Positions 49,525 to 56,695 of a DNA stretch of 64,000 bases are shown piece after piece. The stretch comes from Streptomyces olivochromogenes (lineage in GTDB: Bacteria > Actinomycetota > Actinomycetes > Streptomycetales > Streptomycetaceae), in assembly GCF_001514115.1 (NCBI RefSeq), contig NZ_KQ948481.1, forward strand, positions 1,142-65,141. The letters run 5' to 3'. The translations under genes were made by a program, and so were the position numbers. How positions within the stretch are numbered: the first letter of the stretch is position 1; the number at the start of each line of letters is the position of its first letter. A model generated the notes under the pieces. That model saw only the letters and a list, made by a program, of their open reading frames with translations. It was not told the origin of the DNA and searched no databases.

Positions 49525-49973
49525 CCCACCGGCCCCCCGCCCTGCAGCTGGTGCGCCATGCGCCGGGTGGCGGCCGGGTCGTCGAGGCGTTCGGCGTCGA
49601 TGAGCGCGCACAGGATGCCGCTCGCCTCGAGGACGTTCTCGCCGTCCACGGTGACGGTGCCGTCCAGCAGGGCGGCCTCCTCGGTCATCGACTCGACGGT
49701 GGCGTGCATGCGCAGCACCTCGCCGGGGCGCACCGGGCGGTGCGCGGTGGCCTCGCCGACCGCCAGCAGCGCGGCGCGCAGCCGGTGGTCGGTGGAGAGC
49801 ATGATCAGCCAGGTGGCGGACTGGCACAGGGCCTCCAGGGCCAGCCCGAAGGGCAGTACGGGTCCGTCGCCGGTGTCCTGCCAGTAGGTCTCCTCGGCGG
49901 AGGTGACCTTGCGCGCGGTGATGTGCTCGCGGGGCGCGCAGGTCTCGATCCGGTCGATCAGATGGAATCGCAT
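49521..49973 (-). CDS. Hot-dog dehydratase-like protein lacking catalytic His
   Basis: A 150-aa protein with the hot-dog fold of ApeP/FabA-like dehydratases (IDRIETCAPREHITARKV, LALEALCQSATWLIM, VRPGEVLRMHATVES). The segment that normally holds the catalytic His reads TYWQDTGDGPVLPFG, with no His. It may be the structural subunit of a heterodimeric dehydratase with the 47750 protein, as reported for some polyene systems. It overlaps the KS start by ATGA and follows the ketoreductase by 33 bp. Confidence 0.5.
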   Translation of the reverse strand: MRFHLIDRIETCAPREHITARKVTSAEETYWQDTGDGPVLPFGLALEALCQSATWLIMLSTDHRLRAALLAVGEATAHRPVRPGEVLRMHATVESMTEEAALLDGTVTVDGENVLEASGILCALIDAERLDDPAATRRMAHQLQGGGPVG

Positions 49974-50006
49974 CGTCGTCTCTTCTTCCGTTCCCTCACG
50001 CGTCCG

Positions 50007-50774
50007 TTACGGGCGGCCGATGCCCAGCTGGGCGGAGAACCCGCCGTCCACGCAGAGCAGTTCGCCGGTGGTGTAGCCGGAGTCGGGGCCGGCCAGGAAC
50101 ACCGCGGCCGCGGCGACCTGGCCGGTGGTGGCGAACCGGCGCAGCGGGATCTGCCGCTTGATGCTCTTGCCGCCGTCGCGCTGCAGCACGCCGTCCACGA
50201 GTTCGGTCGGGGTGAACCCGGCCAGGACCGCGTTGACCCGTATGCCGAAGCGGGCGAGTTCGACGGCGGCGCAGCGGGTGAAGGAGTTCAGCGCGCCCTT
50301 GGAGGCCGAGTAGTTGGCCTGGCCGATCCAGCCGCGTTCGCCCATCGCGGAGGAGATGTTGACGATGGTGGCGTCGCCGCGGGCCATGAACTGTTCCAGG
50401 ACGGCGTGGGTGCAGTGCCAGGCGCCGCCGAAGTTGGTCTTCATGACGTTCAGCCAGGCGTCCGGCGGCGCGTCGTAGATGAGGCCGTCGTCGCTGGTGC
50501 CCGCGTTGTTGACGAGGATGTCGAGGGGGCCCAGGAGGCGGGCGGCCTCCTGGACCAGGCGGGCGGCCTGCTGCGGGTCGGCGACGTCGGCGGCGACGGC
50601 CGCGGCCCGGCCGCCCGCCGTCTCGATCTCCTTGACGACCGCCAGGGCGTCCTCCTGGCGGGAGCGGTAGTTGACGGCGACGGCCGCCCCCTGCTCGGCC
50701 AGGGCCAGGGCGATGGCCCGGCCGATGCCGCGTGAGGCACCGGTGACCAGGGCGGTGCGGTCCTTCAGCTTCAT
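50007..50774 (-). CDS. 3-ketoacyl-ACP reductase (FabG type)
   Basis: A 255-aa classical SDR. TGASRGIG (12-19), NNAGTSDDG, the catalytic Ser in NISSAMG and YSASKGALNSFTR are all intact, in contrast to the SDR at 10169. It reduces the 3-keto group after each condensation. There is no enoyl reductase in the window with intact motifs, which suits a polyene product. ATG 50774 uses a Shine-Dalgarno (GGAGGAA) that lies in the left end of element E. Confidence 0.5.
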   Translation of the reverse strand: MKLKDRTALVTGASRGIGRAIALALAEQGAAVAVNYRSRQEDALAVVKEIETAGGRAAAVAADVADPQQAARLVQEAARLLGPLDILVNNAGTSDDGLIYDAPPDAWLNVMKTNFGGAWHCTHAVLEQFMARGDATIVNISSAMGERGWIGQANYSASKGALNSFTRCAAVELARFGIRVNAVLAGFTPTELVDGVLQRDGGKSIKRQIPLRRFATTGQVAAAAVFLAGPDSGYTTGELLCVDGGFSAQLGIGRP

Positions 50775-50778
50775 CTGG

Positions 50779-51107
50779 ATTCCTCCGTGGACACCCCGGC
50801 CTTCAGGCTGGGGAGGAAACGGACTCCTGCGGAGCAGGGCAGGGGAAGACGATTCGCCGCCAGGGCGGATCGTCGTTCACCGGCAACTGCCCGCGGATGT
50901 ATTAGAGTTGCCAGGCCCCGGCCGGTGATAACCAAGCTGGCCGGGCCTACCGCCGGGCTGGCGGGATGTCAGGTCTGTGGAGCTGGCGTAAGACTGCTGG
51001 GCGTACCAACGTCCCCCGCCGTTGATCCGGGGCAGCTGCTGTCTGAGAAGCAGAAAGCTCAACCCGCGAGGGAAGAATCCCCCTGCTTCAGCTGGGGGAG
51101 ATGTCAA
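50779..51107 (+). mobile_element. Non-autonomous 329-bp element E (tnpB-less derivative)
   Basis: The left end (ATTCCTCCGTGGACACCCCG, hairpin CCCCGGCC-TTCA-GGCTGGGG, then GGACTCCTGCGGAGCAGGGC) and the right end (GGAGCTGGCGTAAGAC ... AGCTGGGGGAGATGTCAA) match the termini of the TnpB elements. No tnpB reading frame lies between them. It is a MITE/PATE-like relic that could move if a TnpA were supplied in trans. It splits ketoreductase and ACP genes of one operon. The right-end part still resembles the guide-RNA region of the full elements. Confidence 0.5.
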
Positions 51108-51229
51108 CTGTCTCTTCCCGTTTCTGCTACGAGGGGCGGTGGCCGGCCGGGGCCCGCGCGGGCGCCAGGGGCGGCGGGGGTGCGGGACGCCGTTGGCCCG
51201 CACCGCCACCGGCCCCGGGGGGTGCGGGT

Positions 51230-51652
51230 TCAGGCGGTGTGCTGGGCCGCGGCCCGCTCGGTCAGCAGGTCGGTGAGGTTCTGCACGGTGAACAGGCCCA
51301 GCACGCCCTCGGCGGTCAGCGGCTCGCTGAGCTGGCTGCGGTCGAACTGCGGCAGGACCTTCTCCAGGTGGGTGAGGCCGGTGTCGTTGACGACCTCGTT
51401 CTCGTCGCCGAACTCCTCGTCGGGGATGCCGCCCTGCAGCAGGGCGGCGATGTCGGCCACGGTGATCTTCACCTTGGTGGTGCGCTCGATGCGGAAGAGG
51501 ATGTCGAGCAGGTCGATCGACTCGGCACCCAGCTGCCCGAGCAGGGTCGCCTCGGGCACGGCCTCGGCCTCGTCGATGCCCAGGGCGTCGGCGATGGCGG
51601 CCTGGACCGCGGAGAAGTAGTCGGTCGAGGTGGGGGTCAGGGTTTCGGACAC
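51230..51652 (-). CDS. Acyl carrier protein with C-terminal extension
   Basis: A 140-aa ACP that starts with GTG at 51652 after AAAGG. The phosphopantetheine Ser is in LGQLGAESIDLLDILFRIE (near residue 45), a FabF-partner type motif. After residue 80 there is an acidic, helical extension (PDEEFGDENEVVNDTGLTHLEKVLPQFD) not found in ordinary 80-aa ACPs. It is the natural carrier for the KS, KR and dehydratase enzymes next to it. The PPTase at 62096 probably modifies it. Confidence 0.5.
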   Translation of the reverse strand: MSETLTPTSTDYFSAVQAAIADALGIDEAEAVPEATLLGQLGAESIDLLDILFRIERTTKVKITVADIAALLQGGIPDEEFGDENEVVNDTGLTHLEKVLPQFDRSQLSEPLTAEGVLGLFTVQNLTDLLTERAAAQHTA

Positions 51653-51716
51653 CGTTGGCTGCCTTTCGGATGGGTCGTTCCGCCAGCACCGGCCCAAGGG
51701 CCCGCACCGCACGGAC

Positions 51717-51792
51717 GGGAGAGGAAAAGAAGAAGAGGAAGAAAGAAGAGAAGGGAGAGAAGGGAGAAGAGGGAGGAAGGGAGAAGAGGGAG
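51717..51792 (+). repeat. 76-bp uninterrupted homopurine tract
   Basis: All bases from 51717 to 51792 on the plus strand are A or G (mixtures of GAAGAAG, GGGAGAA and similar units). It lies in the 210-bp gap between the malonyltransferase stop and the ACP start, so the mRNA here is a long pyrimidine tract. It may form triplex or act as an unstructured spacer. Confidence 0.5.
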
Positions 51793-51862
51793 CGGGAGGG
51801 GTGGGGAGGCGGTGGGAGTGGGAGTGGGCGGCGGGGGCGGTGCGGGCCGGGGGCGGGTCGGG

Positions 51863-52831
51863 TCAGGCGGCGGCGCCGGGGGCGGGCTGCTGCCCGAGCT
51901 CGCGCAGCAGTGCGGAGATCCGGCGCGCGTCGTGGGTGCTGCGCACCACGGAGTGGACGCCGGTGCGGTTGGCGAAGCCGCTGAGCACCCGGCCGGGGCC
52001 GACCTCCAGGCAGCCGTCCACGGCGTGCGCGGCCGCGGCGCCCAGCACGTCCGCCCACCGCACCGGCCCGGCCAGCTGACGGCGCAGCAGATCGCGGGCG
52101 TGGCCGCCGTCGCGCACCAGGGTGCCGGTCACCGAGCTGATCACGGGCAGCCGGGGCGCGCTGAAGGACACGTGCTCCAGTTCGGCGGCGAACTCGTCCT
52201 CGATCGCCCGCATCAGCGAGCAGTGGAAGGGTGCCGAGACCTTCAGCGCCACCGCCCGCTCGGCGCCCGCGGCCAGTGCCCGGCGGGCGACCTCCTCGAC
52301 CGCGGGGCGCTGCCCGGAGATCACGGTCTGGCCCGGCTCGTTGTAGTTGGCGATCTCCACCACGCCCAGGGGGGCGCAGTCCGCGCAGATCTCCTCGATC
52401 CGGGCGGCGGCAAGGCCCAGCACGGCCGTCATCGCGCCGCCGACCTGTCGGGAGACCCCCGCCATCAGCTCGCCCCGGCGGCGCACCAGCCGCAGCGCCG
52501 CCTCGGCCTCCAGCACCCCGGCGGCCACCAGCGCGGGGTACTCCCCCAGGCTGTGCCCGGCCACCACGGCGGGCACGAAACCCGCCTGGTCGCGCAGTAC
52601 CTCAAGGACCGCGAGGCTGGTGGCGACGATGGCGGGCTGGGCGATCTCGGTCGGGGCCAGCTCCTCCTCCGGCGCGGTGCTGCACAGCGCGGTCAGCGGC
52701 AGGCCGGTCGCCTCCTCGGCGCGGGCCAGGACGCGGCCGGCGGTGCGGGGGTGTTCACGCAGCAGATGCCCGGCCATGCCCGCGCGCTGCGAGCCCTGCC
52801 CGGGAAACATCGTGAAGAGATTGTCGATCAT
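51863..52831 (-). CDS. Malonyl-CoA:ACP transacylase (FabD type)
   Basis: A 322-aa acyltransferase. FPGQGSQRAGM at residues 9-19, AGHSLGEYPALVAAG with the Ser nucleophile (near residue 93) and the catalytic His in KVSAPFHCSLM are intact. It loads malonyl units on the ACP. It is the first gene of the minus-strand PKS operon, opposite the TetR at 53091. A dedicated malonyltransferase is common in polyene-type type II clusters. Confidence 0.5.
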   Translation of the reverse strand: MIDNLFTMFPGQGSQRAGMAGHLLREHPRTAGRVLARAEEATGLPLTALCSTAPEEELAPTEIAQPAIVATSLAVLEVLRDQAGFVPAVVAGHSLGEYPALVAAGVLEAEAALRLVRRRGELMAGVSRQVGGAMTAVLGLAAARIEEICADCAPLGVVEIANYNEPGQTVISGQRPAVEEVARRALAAGAERAVALKVSAPFHCSLMRAIEDEFAAELEHVSFSAPRLPVISSVTGTLVRDGGHARDLLRRQLAGPVRWADVLGAAAAHAVDGCLEVGPGRVLSGFANRTGVHSVVRSTHDARRISALLRELGQQPAPGAAA

Positions 52832-52854
52832 CCCCGTTCCTGCCTCACTGAGTT

Positions 52855-52914
52855 GTCGGAAGAACCGTCGGAAAAACTGCCGGAAGAGCTGCCGGAAGAG
52901 CTGTCCGAAGAGCT
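52855..52914. repeat. Five tandem 12-bp units
   Basis: Units of the GCCGGAAGAGCT type (GTCGGAAGAACC, GTCGGAAAAACT, two exact GCCGGAAGAGCT, GTCCGAAGAGCT) lie in the promoter between the malonyltransferase and TetR genes. They may be a binding array for a regulator or slippage in a leader. Short Ser- or Lys-rich ORFs across them are not accepted. Confidence 0.5.
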
Positions 52915-53090
52915 GGAAGAACGGTCCGCGCAGCGGTCCGGGAGAGCTGTTCTCAGAGCCGGAGAAAGGTCATCGAGCGGTCGGCGAGCGGTGCTCGATT
53001 CTGTGAATCTGCCACGGGTCTCTGGCGCATTCCTTGAATGCGTCTGGACCGGCACTACGGCGCCCGGCAATCAGCAACTAACGTGCTGGC

Positions 53091-53687
53091 ATGGTGAGGA
53101 TGAGTGCAGAGGAGCGGCGCCGGAGCGTCATCCGCGCGGCCGTGAGCGAATTCGCCCGGGGCGGGTACGACGGCACGTCCACCGAGGCCATCGCCCGGCG
53201 TGCGGGGGTGTCGCAGCCGTACCTCTTCCGGCTCTTCGCGGGCAAGCGGGCGCTCTTCCTCGCGGCGGCGCGGTGCTGCCTGGCCGACACCGCCCGGCTG
53301 TTCACCGAGGCCACCGAGGGCCTGGCGGGCGAGGAGGCGCTGCGCGCCATGGCCAACGCGTACACCCGCGTCATCGTCAAGGAGCCGGAGCGGCTGCTGA
53401 TGCAGATGCAGGTGTACGTCGCGGTGGCGGCGGGCGAGGCGGACGGTGACGCGGCGTTCGGGGAGGCGGTGCGGGCCGAGTGGCGGCGGCTGTGGGACAC
53501 CGTCCACCGGCCGCTCGGCGCGGACACCGGCCAGACCACCACGTTCATGGCGTACGGGATGCTGGTCAACGTCCTGGTCTGCCTGGGGTTTCCGCCCGAG
53601 GACCCGCTCTGGGACGGGCTGTATCCGGCGGCGCGGGCCGGGGCGCGGCAGCCGGGCGCCCTGCAGCGGCGCCCGACGCCCGGCTGA
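53091..53687 (+). CDS. TetR-family transcriptional regulator
   Basis: A 198-aa TetR protein. The HTH is residues about 10-55 (IRAAVSEFARGGYDGTSTEAIARRAGVSQPYLFRLFAGKRALF). The C-terminal domain has DTVHRPLGADTGQTTTFMAYGMLVNVLVCLGFP. It is divergent from the PKS operon, so it is a likely cluster-situated repressor with polyketide or CoA-ester ligands. ATG 53091 gives M-V-R-M-S, and a second ATG lies 3 codons in. Confidence 0.5.
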   Translation: MVRMSAEERRRSVIRAAVSEFARGGYDGTSTEAIARRAGVSQPYLFRLFAGKRALFLAAARCCLADTARLFTEATEGLAGEEALRAMANAYTRVIVKEPERLLMQMQVYVAVAAGEADGDAAFGEAVRAEWRRLWDTVHRPLGADTGQTTTFMAYGMLVNVLVCLGFPPEDPLWDGLYPAARAGARQPGALQRRPTPG

Positions 53688-54282
53688 CGCCCGCCGGGCG
53701 GGCGGAACCGGCGGGACGGTACGGCGACCGGGCTGGACCGGACTGGGCTGGACTGGGCCGGGCCAAAACCCGGGGGCCGGATCCGGGCCGGGGCCGCGGG
53801 CGCGGCCGGGACGCCAAGCCCAGGGCCAAGCCCAGGGCCTCGGCCCAGGGCCAAGGCCACGGGCCCCAGGCCCGCGGTCCGTGCTCGTGACCCGTGACCT
53901 ATGACCCATGTGGCTCGTGCCCCGTGGCTCGTGCCCCGTGCCCCGTGGCTCGTGGCTCGTGAGCCAGAGGCGCGGGTACGGCGCCGGGATCAGGGACCGG
54001 TCTGCCGGCACCCGGAACCCAGGACCCGGGACCCGGACCGACCGCTCCCCGTGAGCCGGGGACCGCGGGCCGCGGGCCGCGGGCGGGACAGCCGGGGCTG
54101 GATCCCCGGGTCCGGGCCCCGGCCCCGTAGCCCGTAGCTCGTGGCTCGTGGCTCAGGGGCCGTGAGCCTGGTCCGTCCGCGGGGCCCCGGCCCGTGGGCA
54201 GGGCAGCCGGGGCCAGGGCCCGCAACCGGGCCTGGAGCGGGGGGGGGTTCCGGGGCTGGGGCCGGGGCCGCGAGGGCGGGCG
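53688..54282. other. 595-bp convergent intergenic region rich in simple repeats
   Basis: It lies between the TetR and FAD-monooxygenase genes. It contains GGCCCAGGGCCAAG-type repeats (53820-53875) and a 7-bp tandem array (53910-53965). No convincing gene is seen; open frames are Gly/Pro/Arg low-complexity. Confidence 0.5.
53910..53965. repeat. Eight 7-bp tandem units (GTGGCTC/GTGCCCC)
   Basis: The order of units is GTGGCTC, GTGCCCC, GTGGCTC, GTGCCCC, GTGCCCC, GTGGCTC, GTGGCTC, GTGAGCC. It is non-coding and probably arose by slippage. Confidence 0.5.
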
Positions 54283-55494
54283 TCAGTCCACGGTGGCGGC
54301 CGGGGCGGGGGCCGGGCGGCGGGCCGGGGCCCAGCGGGTGCCGTAGGCGACCTGGCCCTTCTCCGCGGCGGCGAAGGCCTTCGTGTTCCAGTTCTTGCGC
54401 ATGAACGCCTCGCGTGCCCGGATCAGCAGCGGATTGCGCACCGCGCCCATCCGCCCGATCCGCCAGGCGATGCGCTGCAGCGGCGCGGTACGGGCGCGGC
54501 GTTCGCGCTCGTAGCGGCGCAGCGCGGCGATGGGGTCGCCGGCGTGCTCCAGGTGTTCGGCGAGGACCAGGGCGTCCTCCAGGGCCTGGCAGGCGCCCTG
54601 GCCGATGTTGAAGGTGATGGGGTGCGCGGCGTCGCCGAGCAGGGTGACGCGGCCCTGGCCCCACCGGCGTTCGGGGCTGCGGCCCTCGACGTCGCCGCGG
54701 ATGATGTCCTCCTCGGGGGTGGCGGCGAGGATGTCGGCCACCGGGCCGCCCCAGCCGCGGTGGCGGCGCAGCAGCATCTCCCGCACGCCGGGCGCGTCCC
54801 GGCCGCCCGCGGGCCCGTTGGCCACGCTCATCCAGTGGACCAGGCCGGGTGCGACGTCGTAGTAGGTGAAGCGGGTGCCGGGCCCGAACATCGCGTTGAA
54901 GGTGCCCGGCGGGATGTCCGGGTGCTGCAGGGGGGACCGGCCGCGCCAGGCGATGTAGCCGCTGTAGCGGTTGCGGGCGGGGCCGAAGAGCGCGTCGCGG
55001 ACCGTGCCGTGGATGCCGTCGGCGCCGATCAGCAGGTCGCCCCGTTCGCTGCCGCCGTCCGCGAACCGTACGGTGACCCCGTCCTCGTCCTGCTCGAAGC
55101 CACTCACGTGGGCCCCGGTGCGCACCGGGGAGCCGTGCAGGGCCTCGCGCAGCACGCCGTGCAGGACGGAACGCTCGACGGCGATGGTGGGTGCGCCGTA
55201 GCGCTCGACGAAGTCGCCGACCGGCCAGGCGCCCAGCACCTCGCCGCGGTGGGTGCTGAAGTGCGCGACCTGCTGGGCCGGGGCCGTGCGCAGGACCTGT
55301 CCGGCCACGCCCAGGCAGTCCAGCGCGAGCACGCCGTTGGTCCAGATGTGCAGGCCCGCGCCGCCGTCGCGCAGTGCCTCGGCCCGTTCGAAGACGACGG
55401 GCTCAAGACCGGCGCGCTGGAGCGCGAGGGCCGCGGCCAGGCCGCCGATCCCTCCGCCGGCGATGAGTACGCGACGGGCACGTCCAAGGGCCAT
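54283..55494 (-). CDS. FAD-dependent monooxygenase (PHBH fold)
   Basis: A 403-aa class A flavin monooxygenase. The GxGxxG motif is VLIAGGGIGGLAAALALQRAG, the DG motif is LLIGADGIHGTVRDAL and the GD motif is TLLGDAAHPITFNIGQG. It hydroxylates aromatic or conjugated substrates with NAD(P)H and O2. It is divergent from the DUF1772 (anthrone-oxygenase-like) gene. The pair is common in polyketide clusters, so it is likely a tailoring enzyme. The promoter has a long inverted repeat (55612-55669). Confidence 0.5.
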   Translation of the reverse strand: MALGRARRVLIAGGGIGGLAAALALQRAGLEPVVFERAEALRDGGAGLHIWTNGVLALDCLGVAGQVLRTAPAQQVAHFSTHRGEVLGAWPVGDFVERYGAPTIAVERSVLHGVLREALHGSPVRTGAHVSGFEQDEDGVTVRFADGGSERGDLLIGADGIHGTVRDALFGPARNRYSGYIAWRGRSPLQHPDIPPGTFNAMFGPGTRFTYYDVAPGLVHWMSVANGPAGGRDAPGVREMLLRRHRGWGGPVADILAATPEEDIIRGDVEGRSPERRWGQGRVTLLGDAAHPITFNIGQGACQALEDALVLAEHLEHAGDPIAALRRYERERRARTAPLQRIAWRIGRMGAVRNPLLIRAREAFMRKNWNTKAFAAAEKGQVAYGTRWAPARRPAPAPAATVD

Positions 55495-55611
55495 GGGTCT
55501 GTCTCCTCGTGGCTGTCCGGGCGGATGTCCCCGCGGGGAGGGGACGGCACTCCGCTGCGGCCCGGGGTGCTCCCTCGTCCTTGCGGAATCCCCTGCGGAC
55601 CACTGGAGTTG

Positions 55612-55669
55612 TCAACGCTAGCATTCGAAGCACTGAACTTGATAGTGTCGGCAGTACATCTAGCGTTGA
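55612..55669. promoter_or_regulatory. 10-bp inverted repeat TCAACGCTAG ... CTAGCGTTGA
   Basis: The arms at 55612-55621 and 55660-55669 are perfect complements 38 bp apart, in the divergent promoter of the FAD monooxygenase and DUF1772 genes. The spacing suggests two regulator dimers or DNA looping. A TetR protein from this window is a possible ligand. Confidence 0.5.
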
Positions 55670-55726
55670 TAAATCCATGTGGCGGCAGGCCATGTGGCAA
55701 CCGGCAGACGGACAAGGGTGGTTGTG

Positions 55727-56200
55727 ATGGAAACCCTCGTACAGACCCTGGCCGTGGTGGCCACGATGGCCAACGCGGTGGTCTACGGCACCGACGTCTT
55801 CTCCGCGATCGTCCAGCGGCCGGCCCTCGCGCACGTCGACGACGCGGTACTGACCAGCACCATGGGGCAGATCCACCGTTTCGGGGACCGCCGGATGCCC
55901 GTCCCGGGCGTCTTCGGCCTGCTCGCCACGGTGGCCACGGCCGTCGCGGCCGGGTTCGGCGGCCGCGTGACGGCGGCCGTCGCGGCCGCCGTCGCGGCGG
56001 CGGCCCTGGTGGTGTGGCTGGCCGTCTACAACAAGGTCAGCGCGCCGGTGAACAAGGAACTGACCGACGCGGCCCTCGACTGCCGCACCGCGCCCGACGC
56101 GCGGGGCCTGCAGCGCACCTGGGACAGCGTCATCAACGCCCGGGTCGTGCTGCAGGCGGTGGCGCTGGGCGCGATGTGCGTGGCACTCGTGGCGTCCTGA
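55727..56200 (+). CDS. DUF1772 (anthrone-oxygenase-like) membrane protein
   Basis: A 157-aa membrane protein with four hydrophobic segments: residues 5-22, 60-77 (VPGVFGLLATVATAVAAGF), 82-98 and 137-156. NVVYGTDVFSAIVQRPAL-like and YNKVSAPVNKEL and RTWDSVINARVVLQ blocks match DUF1772, which contains the cofactor-free anthrone oxygenases of polyketide pathways. RBS AAGGGTGG, ATG 55727. Its divergent partner is an FAD monooxygenase. It probably assists an oxidation step; substrate unknown. Confidence 0.5.
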   Translation: METLVQTLAVVATMANAVVYGTDVFSAIVQRPALAHVDDAVLTSTMGQIHRFGDRRMPVPGVFGLLATVATAVAAGFGGRVTAAVAAAVAAAALVVWLAVYNKVSAPVNKELTDAALDCRTAPDARGLQRTWDSVINARVVLQAVALGAMCVALVAS

Positions 56201-56333
56201 CACCGCGGAAGGCGTCCGCCGCGGCGGACGGGCAAGGGGTGGGGAAGGGAAACCCGCGGGTCCCCTCCCCCACCCCCCACCCCCGCTTCCCGCTTCCCGC
56301 TTCCCGCTTGCCGCTTGCCGTCCGCGGCGGCCC

Positions 56334-56480
56334 CTACTGCAGGGCGATGCTGCCCAGGACGGACGTCTCGGTGTCCTCGTCCGGGCCGTCGGTGATCTCA
56401 CTGCCGAATGCGGGGCTGAGCTCCGGCTCGATTCCCGCGGGATTCTTCTTCTTGCTGTTCTTGCTGTTCTTGCTGACCAC
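56334..56480 (-). CDS. 48-aa peptide, candidate small precursor
   Basis: It starts with GTG at 56480 behind GAAGGGAC and encodes 48 residues. The N-terminus is strongly basic and repetitive (VSKNSKNSKKKNPAG), followed by a middle with IEPELSPAFGSEIT, an acidic stretch (DGPDEDTE) and a hydrophobic end (TSVLGSIALQ). There is no signal peptide and no Cys, and the charge distribution is like a leader-plus-core RiPP or small regulatory peptide. No modification enzyme is adjacent, and it lies 215 bp from the XRE-TPR gene on the same strand. Function unknown; the ribosome site supports it as a real gene. Confidence 0.5.
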   Translation of the reverse strand: MVSKNSKNSKKKNPAGIEPELSPAFGSEITDGPDEDTETSVLGSIALQ

Positions 56481-56695
56481 GGTGGTGTCCCTTCGGGCGT
56501 GAGCGGCCAATACCGTACTGAGATTCACGAAGGGCCGCACCGCGCGTCAAGGCGCATTGCGCCGCGTCCACCGGAATGCGAGGCGCCCTCGAGAAATCCG
56601 GTAAAAGAAATACGCATTCCGCACCGCACTCCCCCGCCCCTGCCTTCCCCGCCTCTTTTCCCCGCGCAGCGGTCCGGCCGGGCGCGGGCGGCGGG

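Noticed and set aside
50908..50920. TTGCCAGGCCCC as another member of the IGWP operator set
   Set aside because: It lies inside insertion element E, where the corresponding bases vary between copies, and it has no second half-site.
52828..53070. Ser-rich 80-aa minus ORF at the PKS promoter
   Set aside because: It is generated by the 12-bp tandem repeats, has no ribosome site, and its C-terminus overlaps the malonyltransferase start.
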